Made by a program: the position numbers and the translations under genes
Part shown: positions 1-9,735 of the stretch, piece after piece
Position numbering within the stretch: position 1 is the stretch's first letter
Layout of the letters: every line of letters starts with the position of its first letter
Notes under the pieces: generated by a model
The model's input: the letters and a program-made list of their open reading frames with translations, nothing else
Told to the model about the DNA's origin: nothing
Database searches by the model: none
Assembly (NCBI GenBank): GCA_021648285.1
Contig: JAKITC010000004.1
Coordinates: forward strand, 1 to 64,000
DNA length: 64,000 nt
Direction: 5' to 3'
DNA from: Sulfurimonas sp.
GTDB taxonomy: Bacteria; Campylobacterota; Campylobacteria; Campylobacterales; Sulfurimonadaceae

Positions 1-1
1 A

Positions 2-529
2 ATGATGGCAGACTCAAGGTTTAGCAGAAGTAAAAAAGCAAAGCAAAAATTTTCTCATCTTCACATAGAAGAAAAGTCACTTTCTTCGAAAATAGAGCAT
101 ATAAAACTTTTTATTCATACGGTTGAAGAGGCAAAAGATATTGCAAAAATTCAGCTTCTGTTTCCAAAAACACTTCAGGCTAAAAAACTAAGAATCAATG
201 ATTCTATTGAGACTTTTTGGATAGAGGGTTATAAAATCCAGCTTGGTAAAAATGAAAAAGGAAATATTGAGCTTCTCCAAAACGCAAGAGCAAGAGATAT
301 CTGGATTCACATGAAAGACAGACCATCTGCACATGTAATCATTACAACAGACAAGCAAAACCTCCCTATAAACATCATAGAAGGAGCTGCAAGACTTTGT
401 GTAGATTTTACAATGTTTAATAAAGACAGGTTTTTGGTCGATTATACTCCCAGAAGAGAAGTTACTATTCAAAGTGGTGCGAATGTGCTGTACAATAAGT
501 ACAAAACTATAGAGATAGATACTAGATAG
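2..529 (+). CDS. NFACT/Rqc2-like (fibronectin-binding family) protein, C-terminal part, 5' end outside the window
   Basis: NFACT-R-like motif 'RDIWIHMKDRPSAHVII'; ORF runs to the window edge. Confidence 0.7.
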   Translation: MMADSRFSRSKKAKQKFSHLHIEEKSLSSKIEHIKLFIHTVEEAKDIAKIQLLFPKTLQAKKLRINDSIETFWIEGYKIQLGKNEKGNIELLQNARARDIWIHMKDRPSAHVIITTDKQNLPINIIEGAARLCVDFTMFNKDRFLVDYTPRREVTIQSGANVLYNKYKTIEIDTR

Positions 530-540
530 GAGGGCTACAC

Positions 541-849
541 ATGGCTATTGGACCAGTTGGAAATGCTATTTATGTAAATCAGCAAACAGCCAGTGTTGCT
601 TCTATACAAAATGCTCACAGCAATCGTGTGGAATTTCAAAATATGGTAGCTCAAGCTGCCGCTCAGGAGAAAGAAAAAGAGGTTCTTGAAGTTCGTCCGA
701 CAGAAGAGAATCATGCCATTGATCCTGATAGAGAACATGAAAAAAATGAAGCGGAGCAAGAGACTGAGAGAAACGAGAAGCGTAAAAAATCCGATGAAGA
801 AACAGAGGAAGATAAAATTCCACTGCATAGATTAGATATTAAAGTCTGA
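541..849 (+). CDS. small charged hypothetical protein
   Basis: 102 aa ORF preceded by aggagggc; tight spacing to flanking genes. Confidence 0.55.
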   Translation: MAIGPVGNAIYVNQQTASVASIQNAHSNRVEFQNMVAQAAAQEKEKEVLEVRPTEENHAIDPDREHEKNEAEQETERNEKRKKSDEETEEDKIPLHRLDIKV

Positions 850-887
850 TTGGTTATAATGAGCTTAATATTTAATCAGGGATAATT

Positions 888-1643
888 ATGAGTATATTTA
901 CAAGTTCTAAAGAGAGAGTTGTCACGGGGCTGACTCTTATTGCTACTGTATTGTTTATTGGCATAATCGATAATCTTTTCCTTATGTGGTTGGTTCTTGG
1001 TGCCATTTATATTTTAGCATTTAAAGAAGCACAAAAACTTTTCGATATAAAAGATGACTCTCTTGTATACTATGCAGGTGGGCTTTGGTTACTTGCAGGT
1101 ATTTATCCATATGGTGATGATCTTTTTGTTTTAGCAGGTGTAGCATATGGGGCTGCTGTTGCGTATGACAGAGAAATCACTTGGAAAAACTTTCTTCCAT
1201 TTATATACCCAACTGCCGGTATGCTTTTTATCTTTACAATGTACCAAGAGTATGGCGTGATGTCTCTTTTATGGCTTCTAGTAGTTGTAGCAATGACTGA
1301 TGTTGGAGCTTACGCAGTTGGTAAAAGCATGGGTAAAACACCTTTTAGTGAGACGAGCCCGAACAAAACTATGGAGGGTGTTGTCGGTGGAATAGCTGTT
1401 GCAACAATCAGTGGTATGTTCGTAGGTCTTGGAATTGTTGATTTAGGAATATCGTTTATTATATCTTTTATGGTTTCAACTAGTTCTATCTTTGGTGATC
1501 TGTTTGAGAGTTCATTAAAAAGAAGTGCTGACGTAAAAGATAGTGGAAATTTGCTTCCCGGTCATGGTGGTGTTCTTGACAGAATAGATGGTTATCTATT
1601 TGGTGCAATCGTAATGCTTATTCTTTTAAGAGGTTTGGTGTAG
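888..1643 (+). CDS. cdsA: phosphatidate cytidylyltransferase
   Basis: C-terminal signature 'SIFGDLFESSLKRSADVKDSGNLLPGHGGVLDRIDG'. Confidence 0.95.
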   Translation: MSIFTSSKERVVTGLTLIATVLFIGIIDNLFLMWLVLGAIYILAFKEAQKLFDIKDDSLVYYAGGLWLLAGIYPYGDDLFVLAGVAYGAAVAYDREITWKNFLPFIYPTAGMLFIFTMYQEYGVMSLLWLLVVVAMTDVGAYAVGKSMGKTPFSETSPNKTMEGVVGGIAVATISGMFVGLGIVDLGISFIISFMVSTSSIFGDLFESSLKRSADVKDSGNLLPGHGGVLDRIDGYLFGAIVMLILLRGLV

Positions 1644-2711
1644 TTGGTACTACTAGGCTGCACAGGCTCTATCGGTGTAAACACACTCCAAATTGCTAAA
1701 AAATTCTCCCTACATGTAGAAGTTTTAGTATGTGGAAAAAATATAGAACTTCTTAATAAACAAATTTTAGAGCACTCTCCTAAAGTTGTAGTTATCTCAG
1801 ATAAGGAAGAGATCTATAAAGTAAATCATAACAATGTTTTTTATGGTCCAGAAAGTATTTTAAAAGTTATAGAAGATTCTAAAAGTGATTTGGTTGTAAA
1901 TGCACTTGTCGGTTTTTTAGGTCTTCGTCCAACATTGACTTCTATCGCTTGCGGCAAAAAAGTAGCGCTTGCAAATAAAGAATCACTTGTAGCTTGTGGA
2001 GATTTTATAGATATAAGTAAAATCCAACCTATAGACTCTGAGCATTTTGGTCTTTGGTATTTGATGCAAGATAGACCTGTAGAGAAGATGATTATCACGG
2101 CAAGCGGTGGAGCATTTCGTGACTGGGATTTGGACAGACTTCAAAACGCTACTCTAGCAGATACCCAAAAACATCCAAACTGGTCTATGGGACAAAAAAT
2201 AACCATAGACTCTGCGACCATGGTAAACAAGATGTTTGAACTACTGGAGGCCAGATGGCTTTTTGGCGAGGGCAAATATGATGCAATTATCGAGACAAAG
2301 TCACTTATTCACGCACTAATAGATTTCAGAGATGGATCTACTACTGCACATTTTGCACATGCAAGTATGCAACTGCCAATTGCTTTTGCCCTAAATCAAA
2401 AAATGCAAGAGAATATTTTAGGGCATGTAGATCTACTTAAAGTTGGTTCACTAGAGTTCCGTGAGATTACTACTGACAGATATCCGATTTGGCATATTAG
2501 AGAAGAGCTTCTAAAAAATCCAGCTCGCGGCGCGGTTGTAAATGCTGCAAATGAAGTGGCAATCGAAAAATTTATAAACAAAGAGATAGGCTTTATGGAT
2601 ATTAGTAAAACTATCATAAATGCTTTTGAGAAGTTTACAGAGTTGCCAAAAAGTGTTGATGATATTTTTATGATTGATGCAGAAGTTAGAAAATATTCGA
2701 GAGTAAAATGA
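1644..2711 (+). CDS. dxr: 1-deoxy-D-xylulose 5-phosphate reductoisomerase (TTG start)
   Basis: 'LLGCTGSIGVNTL' NADPH site, 'ALANKESLV', 'ITASGGAFRDW', 'HPNWSMGQKITIDSATM'. Confidence 0.95.
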   Translation: MVLLGCTGSIGVNTLQIAKKFSLHVEVLVCGKNIELLNKQILEHSPKVVVISDKEEIYKVNHNNVFYGPESILKVIEDSKSDLVVNALVGFLGLRPTLTSIACGKKVALANKESLVACGDFIDISKIQPIDSEHFGLWYLMQDRPVEKMIITASGGAFRDWDLDRLQNATLADTQKHPNWSMGQKITIDSATMVNKMFELLEARWLFGEGKYDAIIETKSLIHALIDFRDGSTTAHFAHASMQLPIAFALNQKMQENILGHVDLLKVGSLEFREITTDRYPIWHIREELLKNPARGAVVNAANEVAIEKFINKEIGFMDISKTIINAFEKFTELPKSVDDIFMIDAEVRKYSRVK

Positions 2712-3703
2712 ACTATATAGGTTCAAAATCCAGATTATCTTCTTGGATAAAAGATGAAGTGATAAAAGTTGTTGGAGAAGATTTGTCTGACAAAGTGTTT
2801 TGTGACATGTTCGCAGGTACCGGTATAGTCGGTCGGTCATTTAAAAAAGATGTAAAAAGAGTTATTAGCAATGATTTGGAACACTACAGCTTTGTTTTAA
2901 ACAAAAATTACATTCAAAATCATGAAGAGATAGAAGATAAAGATAAATATATTGATGAGCTCAATAACCTGCCTTTGATTGAAAATGGTTTTATATATCA
3001 AAATTACTGCATGGGAAGTGGAAGCCAGAGACAGTACTTTAGTGACAATAACGGTAAAAAGATAGATACAATCAGGAAAAAAATAGGTGAGTGGAAAGAG
3101 ACTCAAAAAATAAGCAGTAACTTATACTACTTTTTACTAACCTCACTTCTTGAGAGTGCTGATAAAGTTGCAAATACAGCTTCCGTATATGAGGCATTTT
3201 TAAAAACAATCAAAAAACCTGCATTAAAAGAGTTGGAGTTGCTTCCCGCAAATTTTATTTTAAATAAAAACCATCATGAAGTTTTTAATGAAGATTCTAA
3301 TGAGTTGATTAAAAGAATTAGTGGGGATATACTATATCTTGATCCACCATACAATCATAGACAGTACAGTTCTAAATATCATATTTTGAACACTATAACT
3401 CTTTGTGATGAATTTACTCCTCAAGGCAAAACTGGACTGAGAGAGTATAACCGTTCAAACTACTCTAAAAAACGAAAAGTTCATGATAGTTTTGAAGAGT
3501 TGATTACTAATGCTAAATTCAAGTATATTTTTCTAAGCTATAACAATGAGGGTTTAATGAGTGAAGAGGATGTTAAAGAGATAATGCAAAAGTATGGTGA
3601 TTACTCTTTAGTAAAAAAAAAGTATAAACGATTTAAAGTACAGATGAACAAAAACAAAAAAAAAAAAACATTTGAATATCTGCATATTTTGGAAAAATTA
3701 TAA
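2708..3703 (+). CDS. D12-class N6-adenine DNA methyltransferase
   Basis: 'NYIGSKSRL' N-terminus, 'DMFAGTGIVGRSF' motif I, 'DILYLDPPYNHRQY' motif IV; ATGA overlap with dxr. Confidence 0.85.
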   Translation: MNYIGSKSRLSSWIKDEVIKVVGEDLSDKVFCDMFAGTGIVGRSFKKDVKRVISNDLEHYSFVLNKNYIQNHEEIEDKDKYIDELNNLPLIENGFIYQNYCMGSGSQRQYFSDNNGKKIDTIRKKIGEWKETQKISSNLYYFLLTSLLESADKVANTASVYEAFLKTIKKPALKELELLPANFILNKNHHEVFNEDSNELIKRISGDILYLDPPYNHRQYSSKYHILNTITLCDEFTPQGKTGLREYNRSNYSKKRKVHDSFEELITNAKFKYIFLSYNNEGLMSEEDVKEIMQKYGDYSLVKKKYKRFKVQMNKNKKKKTFEYLHILEKL

Positions 3704-3829
3704 ATGAAAGAAAATATTGAACAAGCAACAAGCGGTGGTGATTTTTTTGTTTGGGGCATTATGTTTGGTCTACTTGTAGTAGTAGCCATAGGTTTAGCTC
3801 TTTGGGATATAAAGAGTCGAAAGGAATAA
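3704..3829 (+). CDS. 41-aa single-pass membrane protein
   Basis: MKENIEQATSGGDFFVWGIMFGLLVVVAIGLALWDIKSRKE; starts immediately after the methylase stop; absent from the supplied ORF track because of size. Confidence 0.4.
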   Translation: MKENIEQATSGGDFFVWGIMFGLLVVVAIGLALWDIKSRKE

Positions 3830-3966
3830 GAAAAAGTTTATGTATTATGGTAAAATTCAATTTACTAATTGTAAATTTACACAAAAATATGACATTTTGT
3901 CATGTTTCTACTATATTAACTATTATATGAACTAAGATAAATAAAAATAAATGGAGCTAAATACAA

Positions 3967-6900
3967 ATGAATTCGTATCAAAATGATTTGATAGCTAAAC
4001 TACAGTTTACTCCAAAAGAAAACAGTAAAGATATTTATCAAAAAAAGTATTCGAATCATGATGATTATATTCTAGAAATAGATTTAAATAAAAATAGTAT
4101 CAAATTTGGTAATAGTATTTTTTTTAATGACTCAAAAAACTCCACTCAAAAAATCACAAAAGCAGAAGATTTAATTGTACTAGAGTGTGTCGATAGACTT
4201 TTAACCAAAGGTTACAATCCAAAAAATATTATACTAGAAAAAGTTTATCCAAGCGGACATGGAACAAGTGGAAGACTTGATATTTTAGTAACTCATGATG
4301 ATAATTCTGCATACATGATGATTGAGTGCAAAACTTGGGGTAAAGAATTTGATACAGCGTTTAAAAAACTAAATAAAGACGGCGGACAACTTTTTACATA
4401 TTTTCAACAAGATAAAGATGCTGAAGTTTTAGTCTTATATGCCTCACAATTAAATAGTGGTGAGATAGAGTATACAAATCAAATCGTAAAAATAGAAGAA
4501 GAATACAGAGCAACAAGTAATGTTAAAGATTTTTTTGATAGATGGAATAAACTACCAAAAAACAATGGTATTTTTGAGTCTTACACAAGCTCTTATGAAT
4601 TTATAAGTAAAGCCCTAACAAAAGAAGATTTAAAGGCTTTAAAGCAAGAAGATAGCAGTCTTATATTTAATAGATTTTTAGAAATTCTAAGACATAATGT
4701 TGTATCCGATAAACCAAATGCTTTTAACAAAATATTTACTCTATTTTTATGTAAAATAATAGATGAAGATAGGCTTGATGATGAAGAGCTTCATTTTCAA
4801 TGGCTTGATGGTGTTGATGATGATATATCTTTTCAAAAAAGATTATCTGACCTCTATAATCGTGGTATGAAAGAATTACTAGAAAAAAATGTTACTGATA
4901 TTAGTGATAGTGAATTTGATAAACGCTTTGCACAAGTTGATGATAAATATAAAGATGAGTTTAAAGAAATACTTACAGAGATAAGACTAAAGAAAAATAA
5001 TGAATTTGCTATAAAAGAGGTGTTTGATGATGACTCTTTTAAAGAGAATGCAATCGTTGTAAAAGAGATAGTAGAGTTACTTCAAACCTATCAAATTAGA
5101 TATAACTATAGACAACAATTCTTAAGTGACTTTTTTGAACAATTATTGACGACGGGACTTAAACAAGAATCTGGACAATTTTTTACACCTGTGCCTATTG
5201 CAAGATTTATACTAAAAAGTATGCCGATTAACAGTATTATTGGGGAAAAAATTCAAAGTGGAGATAAGGATGATTTGTTACCTGCTATTATTGACTATAG
5301 TGCAGGTAGTGGACACTTTATAACTGAATCTATGGAAGAGGTTCAGAAATATATAGATACAATTGATGATAGTAGTCTTAAATCTACAACTAAAAAAACT
5401 ATAGCTTATTGGAAAAATTCTAAATATGATTGGGCGGAAGATTATGTATACGCTATCGAGAAAGATTATAGACTTGTAAAGACTGCAAAAGTTAGTTGCT
5501 ATCTGCATGGAGATGGCTTAGCTAAAGTAATTCACGGAGATGGATTAGCAGACTTTTCAACTGCAAAAGAGTATAAAGACAGACTTACTAAAGTTGACAA
5601 GACTTACCCACAAGACAATAAGCAGTTTGATATTATAGTTTCAAACCCTCCATACTCTGTATCTGCTTTTAAAGGTATGATGGATAGTGAAAAATCAAAA
5701 AAGAACTTTGAGCTTTTTGATAGGTTGACAGATCAAAGTAGTGAGATAGAAACTCTTTTTATTGAGCGGACAAAACAGCTTTTAAAAGATGGTGGAATTG
5801 CTGGTATTATTTTACCAAGCAGTATTTTAAGTAATAGTGGAATCTATACAAAAACAAGAGAAATAATATTTAAATACTTTGATATCGTAAGTATCACAGA
5901 GCTTGGTTCAAATACTTTTATGGCAACTGGAACAAACACCGTAGTCCTATTTTTGAGAAGAAAAAACAATGCCGACCATATAAATATAAAAGCATCGGTA
6001 GATAAACTTTTTGACAGTAAAAAAGATATAACAATAAATGGAATTGAAAATTCATTGAAAAAGTACATAAGTCATGTATGGGAAGATATAGATTTAGATG
6101 ATTATTTAACACTGTTAAATAAAACTCCAAATGACAAAATAAAAGCTAATGAGTTATATCAGGAATACGATAAAAAGCTTGGTGATATTGAAAAGATAAT
6201 AACTCTTGAAAATGAAAAACTTTTTTATTTTATAAGTGCATATCCTCAAAAAGTAACTTTAGTAAAAACTGGTGAGAAAAAAGAAGAAAAGAAATTTTTA
6301 GGTTATGAGTTTAGTGCCAGAAGAGGAAGTGAGGGTATCCATCCGATTCAAAGAGGTAAAACTATAGATGAGTGTACGTCTCTGTATGATGAAACTTCTT
6401 ATACAAATAGCTTAAAAACAAATAGTTATATATATAGTGCTTTTAATGGTGAGTTTAAAGATATAGATGAAAGTTTGAAAAATAATATCTCTTATATTGA
6501 TTTAGTAGATATGATGACTTTTGATAGAGTTGATTTTGAAAAAAATATCTCTTTAAGTGTTAAAAAAAAAGTAAAGATTGAGACTAAGTGGGAAGTGAAA
6601 AGTTTTTCAGATGTAATAAATATTGAATATGGAACAAGAATAATTAAAAAGAATACAGATGGCTCTTTATATCCAGTTTATGGTGGTGGTGGAGAGACAT
6701 TTAAATCAGATGAGTTTAATCGTGAAGATAGAGTTGTAATATCAAGATTTGGTATGTCGCGGTATTGTGTGAGACAAGTAAAGAGCAAGTTTTTTTTAAA
6801 TGACTCTGGTTTTACAATACAACCTAAAGATGGAAATGTTTTATTATTTAAATATTTAGATAGATATTTATTTTCTATAGAAGAATATATTTATTTATGT

Positions 6901-7656
6901 GGAAGAGGTGTTGCTCAAAAAAATATTGATATGGAACAGTTTAATAACATTAAAATTCCACTACCTCCAAAAGATATTCAAGAAAAAATTGTACAAGAAA
7001 TTGAATCATTGGAGATGCAAGAAAAGAAAATTAATGCAAATATTAAAATTTTTAATAATAACATTTCAATCTTAATAAATAATTGTAGTTCAAATAAGAA
7101 AGTAAAATTAGAAAATATATCTTCTATGCTAAAAAGAGGAAAATCAGCAAAATATGGTGATAGTAGTATTCAGATTATAAAATCAGGACAGGCTAGAGGA
7201 TATAAAAAGTTTGATTTTACAGATAAACATTTTGTAGATGAGAGGTTTATTTTAGATGAAAGACAACTTCAAAAAGGTGATGTTCTTATCAACTCCTCTG
7301 GTGTTGGGACTGCTGGGAGAGTAACTCTCTTTGATTTAGATGGTGACTTTGTTGTTGATAGTCATGTGAGTATTTTAAGAGCTAATCCTAGTATAGCGTT
7401 ACCAGATTTTATTTTATATAGTCTTGCAAATATTGGTTTTAAAAACATTGAAGCTATGGCAACAGGACAAAGTGGACAGATAGAACTTTCTTTGATAATT
7501 ATACAAAATATAAAAATTTCATTACCATCAATTGAAGAACAAAAAAAGATAGTAAGTAAAATAGAAGCTATAGAAAAAAAGATAAAAATAAAAGAGGAAG
7601 AGTTAGCTAAAATTCCTCAACAAAAAGAAGAGATACTGGACAAATATTTAAAATGA
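3967..7656 (+). CDS. single-polypeptide restriction-methylation-specificity enzyme (type IIG / fused type I-like RMS)
   Basis: N-terminal nuclease-like '[21 protein letters not shown]'; methylase 'SGQFFTP', 'DYSAGSGHF', 'IIVSNPPY'; C-terminal region with two HsdS-like target recognition segments and '[17 protein letters not shown]' / '[17 protein letters not shown]' spacers. Confidence 0.88.
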   Translation: MNSYQNDLIAKLQFTPKENSKDIYQKKYSNHDDYILEIDLNKNSIKFGNSIFFNDSKNSTQKITKAEDLIVLECVDRLLTKGYNPKNIILEKVYPSGHGTSGRLDILVTHDDNSAYMMIECKTWGKEFDTAFKKLNKDGGQLFTYFQQDKDAEVLVLYASQLNSGEIEYTNQIVKIEEEYRATSNVKDFFDRWNKLPKNNGIFESYTSSYEFISKALTKEDLKALKQEDSSLIFNRFLEILRHNVVSDKPNAFNKIFTLFLCKIIDEDRLDDEELHFQWLDGVDDDISFQKRLSDLYNRGMKELLEKNVTDISDSEFDKRFAQVDDKYKDEFKEILTEIRLKKNNEFAIKEVFDDDSFKENAIVVKEIVELLQTYQIRYNYRQQFLSDFFEQLLTTGLKQESGQFFTPVPIARFILKSMPINSIIGEKIQSGDKDDLLPAIIDYSAGSGHFITESMEEVQKYIDTIDDSSLKSTTKKTIAYWKNSKYDWAEDYVYAIEKDYRLVKTAKVSCYLHGDGLAKVIHGDGLADFSTAKEYKDRLTKVDKTYPQDNKQFDIIVSNPPYSVSAFKGMMDSEKSKKNFELFDRLTDQSSEIETLFIERTKQLLKDGGIAGIILPSSILSNSGIYTKTREIIFKYFDIVSITELGSNTFMATGTNTVVLFLRRKNNADHINIKASVDKLFDSKKDITINGIENSLKKYISHVWEDIDLDDYLTLLNKTPNDKIKANELYQEYDKKLGDIEKIITLENEKLFYFISAYPQKVTLVKTGEKKEEKKFLGYEFSARRGSEGIHPIQRGKTIDECTSLYDETSYTNSLKTNSYIYSAFNGEFKDIDESLKNNISYIDLVDMMTFDRVDFEKNISLSVKKKVKIETKWEVKSFSDVINIEYGTRIIKKNTDGSLYPVYGGGGETFKSDEFNREDRVVISRFGMSRYCVRQVKSKFFLNDSGFTIQPKDGNVLLFKYLDRYLFSIEEYIYLCGRGVAQKNIDMEQFNNIKIPLPPKDIQEKIVQEIESLEMQEKKINANIKIFNNNISILINNCSSNKKVKLENISSMLKRGKSAKYGDSSIQIIKSGQARGYKKFDFTDKHFVDERFILDERQLQKGDVLINSSGVGTAGRVTLFDLDGDFVVDSHVSILRANPSIALPDFILYSLANIGFKNIEAMATGQSGQIELSLIIIQNIKISLPSIEEQKKIVSKIEAIEKKIKIKEEELAKIPQQKEEILDKYLK

Positions 7657-8630
7657 TTCTAAGTATAGAAAGTTCATGTGATGACAGTGCAATTGCCATA
7701 ACAGATATAAAAACAAAAAAACTTCTTTTTCATAAAAAAATATCTCAAGAATTAGAACACTCTGTTTATGGGGGTGTAGTCCCAGAACTTGCTGCAAGAC
7801 TCCACGCAGAAGCCCTCCCTAAAATACTTGAAGAATGCAGAGCATACTTTAAAGACTTAAAAGCCGTAGCTGTTACATCAACTCCGGGACTCGCTGTAAC
7901 CTTAGTTGAGGGTGTGACTATGGCAAAGGCTATATCTGTTGCACTTGGTATTCCAATGATTGGTGTAAATCATCTTATCGGGCATATCTACTCTTTGTTT
8001 ATAGAAAAAGAAACTCAGTTCCCACTAACGGTTCTTTTAGTCTCTGGCGGACATACCCAAGTAATGGAAGTTAAAAGCCTAGAGCAAATCGAGACAGTTG
8101 CAAAAAGTATGGATGACAGTTTTGGTGAGAGTTTTGACAAGTGTGCAAAAATGATGGGACTTGGCTACCCTGGCGGTCCGCTTATTCAAGAGTTGGCGAA
8201 GGGTGGCGATAGAAAGAGGTACAACTTCACTATTCCTCTATCACAGTCACCACTTATAGCTTTTTCATACTCAGGACTTAAAAATGCAGTCAGGCTTGCG
8301 GTTGAAAAAGCGACTGAAGAAGATTATAAAGATATTGCGGCTTCGTTTGAACATATAGCATCAGCTCATTTAATTCAGAAGTTAAAAAAGTATTTTAAAG
8401 ATGTCCACCCTAAAACATTTGCCATAGTTGGCGGAGCGAGTGCAAACTTATACTTGAGAGCTCAGATAGAAGAACTTCTAAAACCACATAATGCTAAACT
8501 TCTTTTAAGTGAACTCAAATACTGCTCAGACAATGCAGCTATGATTGGAAGAGTAGCTATAGAAATGTATGAAAAAAAAATGTTTAGTTCCTTAGATGAA
8601 TTAGAGATATCTCCTAAAAGTAAGCTATGA
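7653..8630 (+). CDS. tsaD: tRNA N6-adenosine threonylcarbamoyltransferase TsaD
   Basis: '[14 protein letters not shown]', '[11 protein letters not shown]', 'LVSGGHTQV', 'FSYSGLKNA'. Confidence 0.95.
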   Translation: MILSIESSCDDSAIAITDIKTKKLLFHKKISQELEHSVYGGVVPELAARLHAEALPKILEECRAYFKDLKAVAVTSTPGLAVTLVEGVTMAKAISVALGIPMIGVNHLIGHIYSLFIEKETQFPLTVLLVSGGHTQVMEVKSLEQIETVAKSMDDSFGESFDKCAKMMGLGYPGGPLIQELAKGGDRKRYNFTIPLSQSPLIAFSYSGLKNAVRLAVEKATEEDYKDIAASFEHIASAHLIQKLKKYFKDVHPKTFAIVGGASANLYLRAQIEELLKPHNAKLLLSELKYCSDNAAMIGRVAIEMYEKKMFSSLDELEISPKSKL

Positions 8631-8659
8631 TCTTAAATAAAACTTAATCTAAAATATTT

Positions 8660-8700
8660 TATAATCTAAATAAGAGTAATTTCATCCGATTTAGATTATA
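8660..8700. promoter_or_regulatory. 12-bp perfect inverted repeat TATAATCTAAAT-N17-ATTTAGATTATA between tsaD and tpx
   Basis: direct reading of both arms. Confidence 0.45.
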
Positions 8701-8741
8701 CTTCGCTCAACAAATAAATAATTAAAAAACAAGGAGCCAAA

Positions 8742-9245
8742 ATGGCAACTACAAAATTCAAAGGTACAGACGTAGAGTTATTAGGAAATGAAGTAAATGT
8801 CGGAGACAAAGCACCAGCAATAACTGTTGTAAACTCTGACGGTTTAGGTGATGTTACAGTTGGTGGTGCTCAAGGGCAAAAACAACTTATCATCGTTGTT
8901 CCTTCTTTAGATACTGGTGTATGTGCTACTGAAACTCGTAATTTCAATGCTAAAGTTGCAAATTTAGAGGGTGTTCAAGCTACGATCGTTTCTCTTGACT
9001 TACCATTTGCATCCGGAAGATTTTGTGCAGCTGAAGGTATTGATAAGTTAACTGTTACTTCTGACTTCAGAAACAAAGATTTCGCAAACGCTTATGGTGT
9101 ACTTCTTGGTGGTTCAGTTCTTGCTGGTGTTACTTGTAGAGCAATCTTCGTTGTTGATGCTGATGGTGTTGTAACTTACAAAGAAATCGTTCCAGAAATC
9201 ACTGAAGAGCCTAACTACGACGCTGCAATCGCTGCAGTTAGTTAA
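8742..9245 (+). CDS. tpx: thiol peroxidase
   Basis: 'PSLDTGVCATETRNFN' peroxidatic Cys motif, 'DLPFASGRFCAAEGI' resolving Cys. Confidence 0.93.
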   Translation: MATTKFKGTDVELLGNEVNVGDKAPAITVVNSDGLGDVTVGGAQGQKQLIIVVPSLDTGVCATETRNFNAKVANLEGVQATIVSLDLPFASGRFCAAEGIDKLTVTSDFRNKDFANAYGVLLGGSVLAGVTCRAIFVVDADGVVTYKEIVPEITEEPNYDAAIAAVS

Positions 9246-9331
9246 GCGACTAAATCGCGATACATGCGAGGCACTAAATGCCGAGTCGTATAAGCGATAA
9301 GATATATTTGACATAACTAAAAGATAATTAT

Positions 9332-9385
9332 TAAAGCTATCTCCTCCTAGGTAGCTTTATGGGGTATTTGCCGATGCCCCTTTTT
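9332..9385 (+). terminator. terminator region after tpx: two successive hairpins, the second followed by T5
   Basis: taaagcta...tagcttta; ggggta...tgcccc followed by ttttt. Confidence 0.6.
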
Positions 9386-9425
9386 AAATAAAATAAGGTG
9401 ATGATCTCATTTTATTTCTCCTTCT

Positions 9426-9443
9426 TTAGGGCTTATGCCCTAA
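9426..9443. repeat. perfect hairpin ttagggc-ttat-gccctaa
   Basis: 7-bp arms, 4-nt loop. Confidence 0.4.
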
Positions 9444-9539
9444 GTAGTTTTCAAACTTATATTTTTTACTTAAGATATACTACCCCAATAAGTCAAGACA
9501 ACTTTTTTTAAAATCTAATTCTTTTTTAGACCTGTTACT

Positions 9540-9660
9540 TTATGCCCCAATTTCAACTAATTTATCATAATCCTTATTATTGATTTTTAAACTATCATAA
9601 TAAGAACTCATTGGTTTTTTATAAGCTAAAGTTCTTTGAAATCTTATTGTTATTAGAAAA
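9540..9660 (-). pseudogene. transposase C-terminal remnant (rve/IS3- or IS481-like)
   Basis: minus-strand translation '...ITIRFQRTLAYKKPMSSYYDSLKINNKDYDKLVEIGA*' resembles integrase-core C-termini (YN..R.H..L.YKTP..YY); no full ORF. Confidence 0.35.
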
Positions 9661-9735
9661 AGTATGTCTTTTTTATATTTTAGTCCTTATTTAAGCTATT
9701 CTTTATAGGATGGCTTTTTATTTCTATATTAAAAT

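Noticed and set aside
3876-3905. tttacacaaaaatatgaca upstream of the RMS gene as a TACACA site
   Set aside because: Second hexamer at the 11-bp position is atgaca and no -10 box lies at the correct distance.
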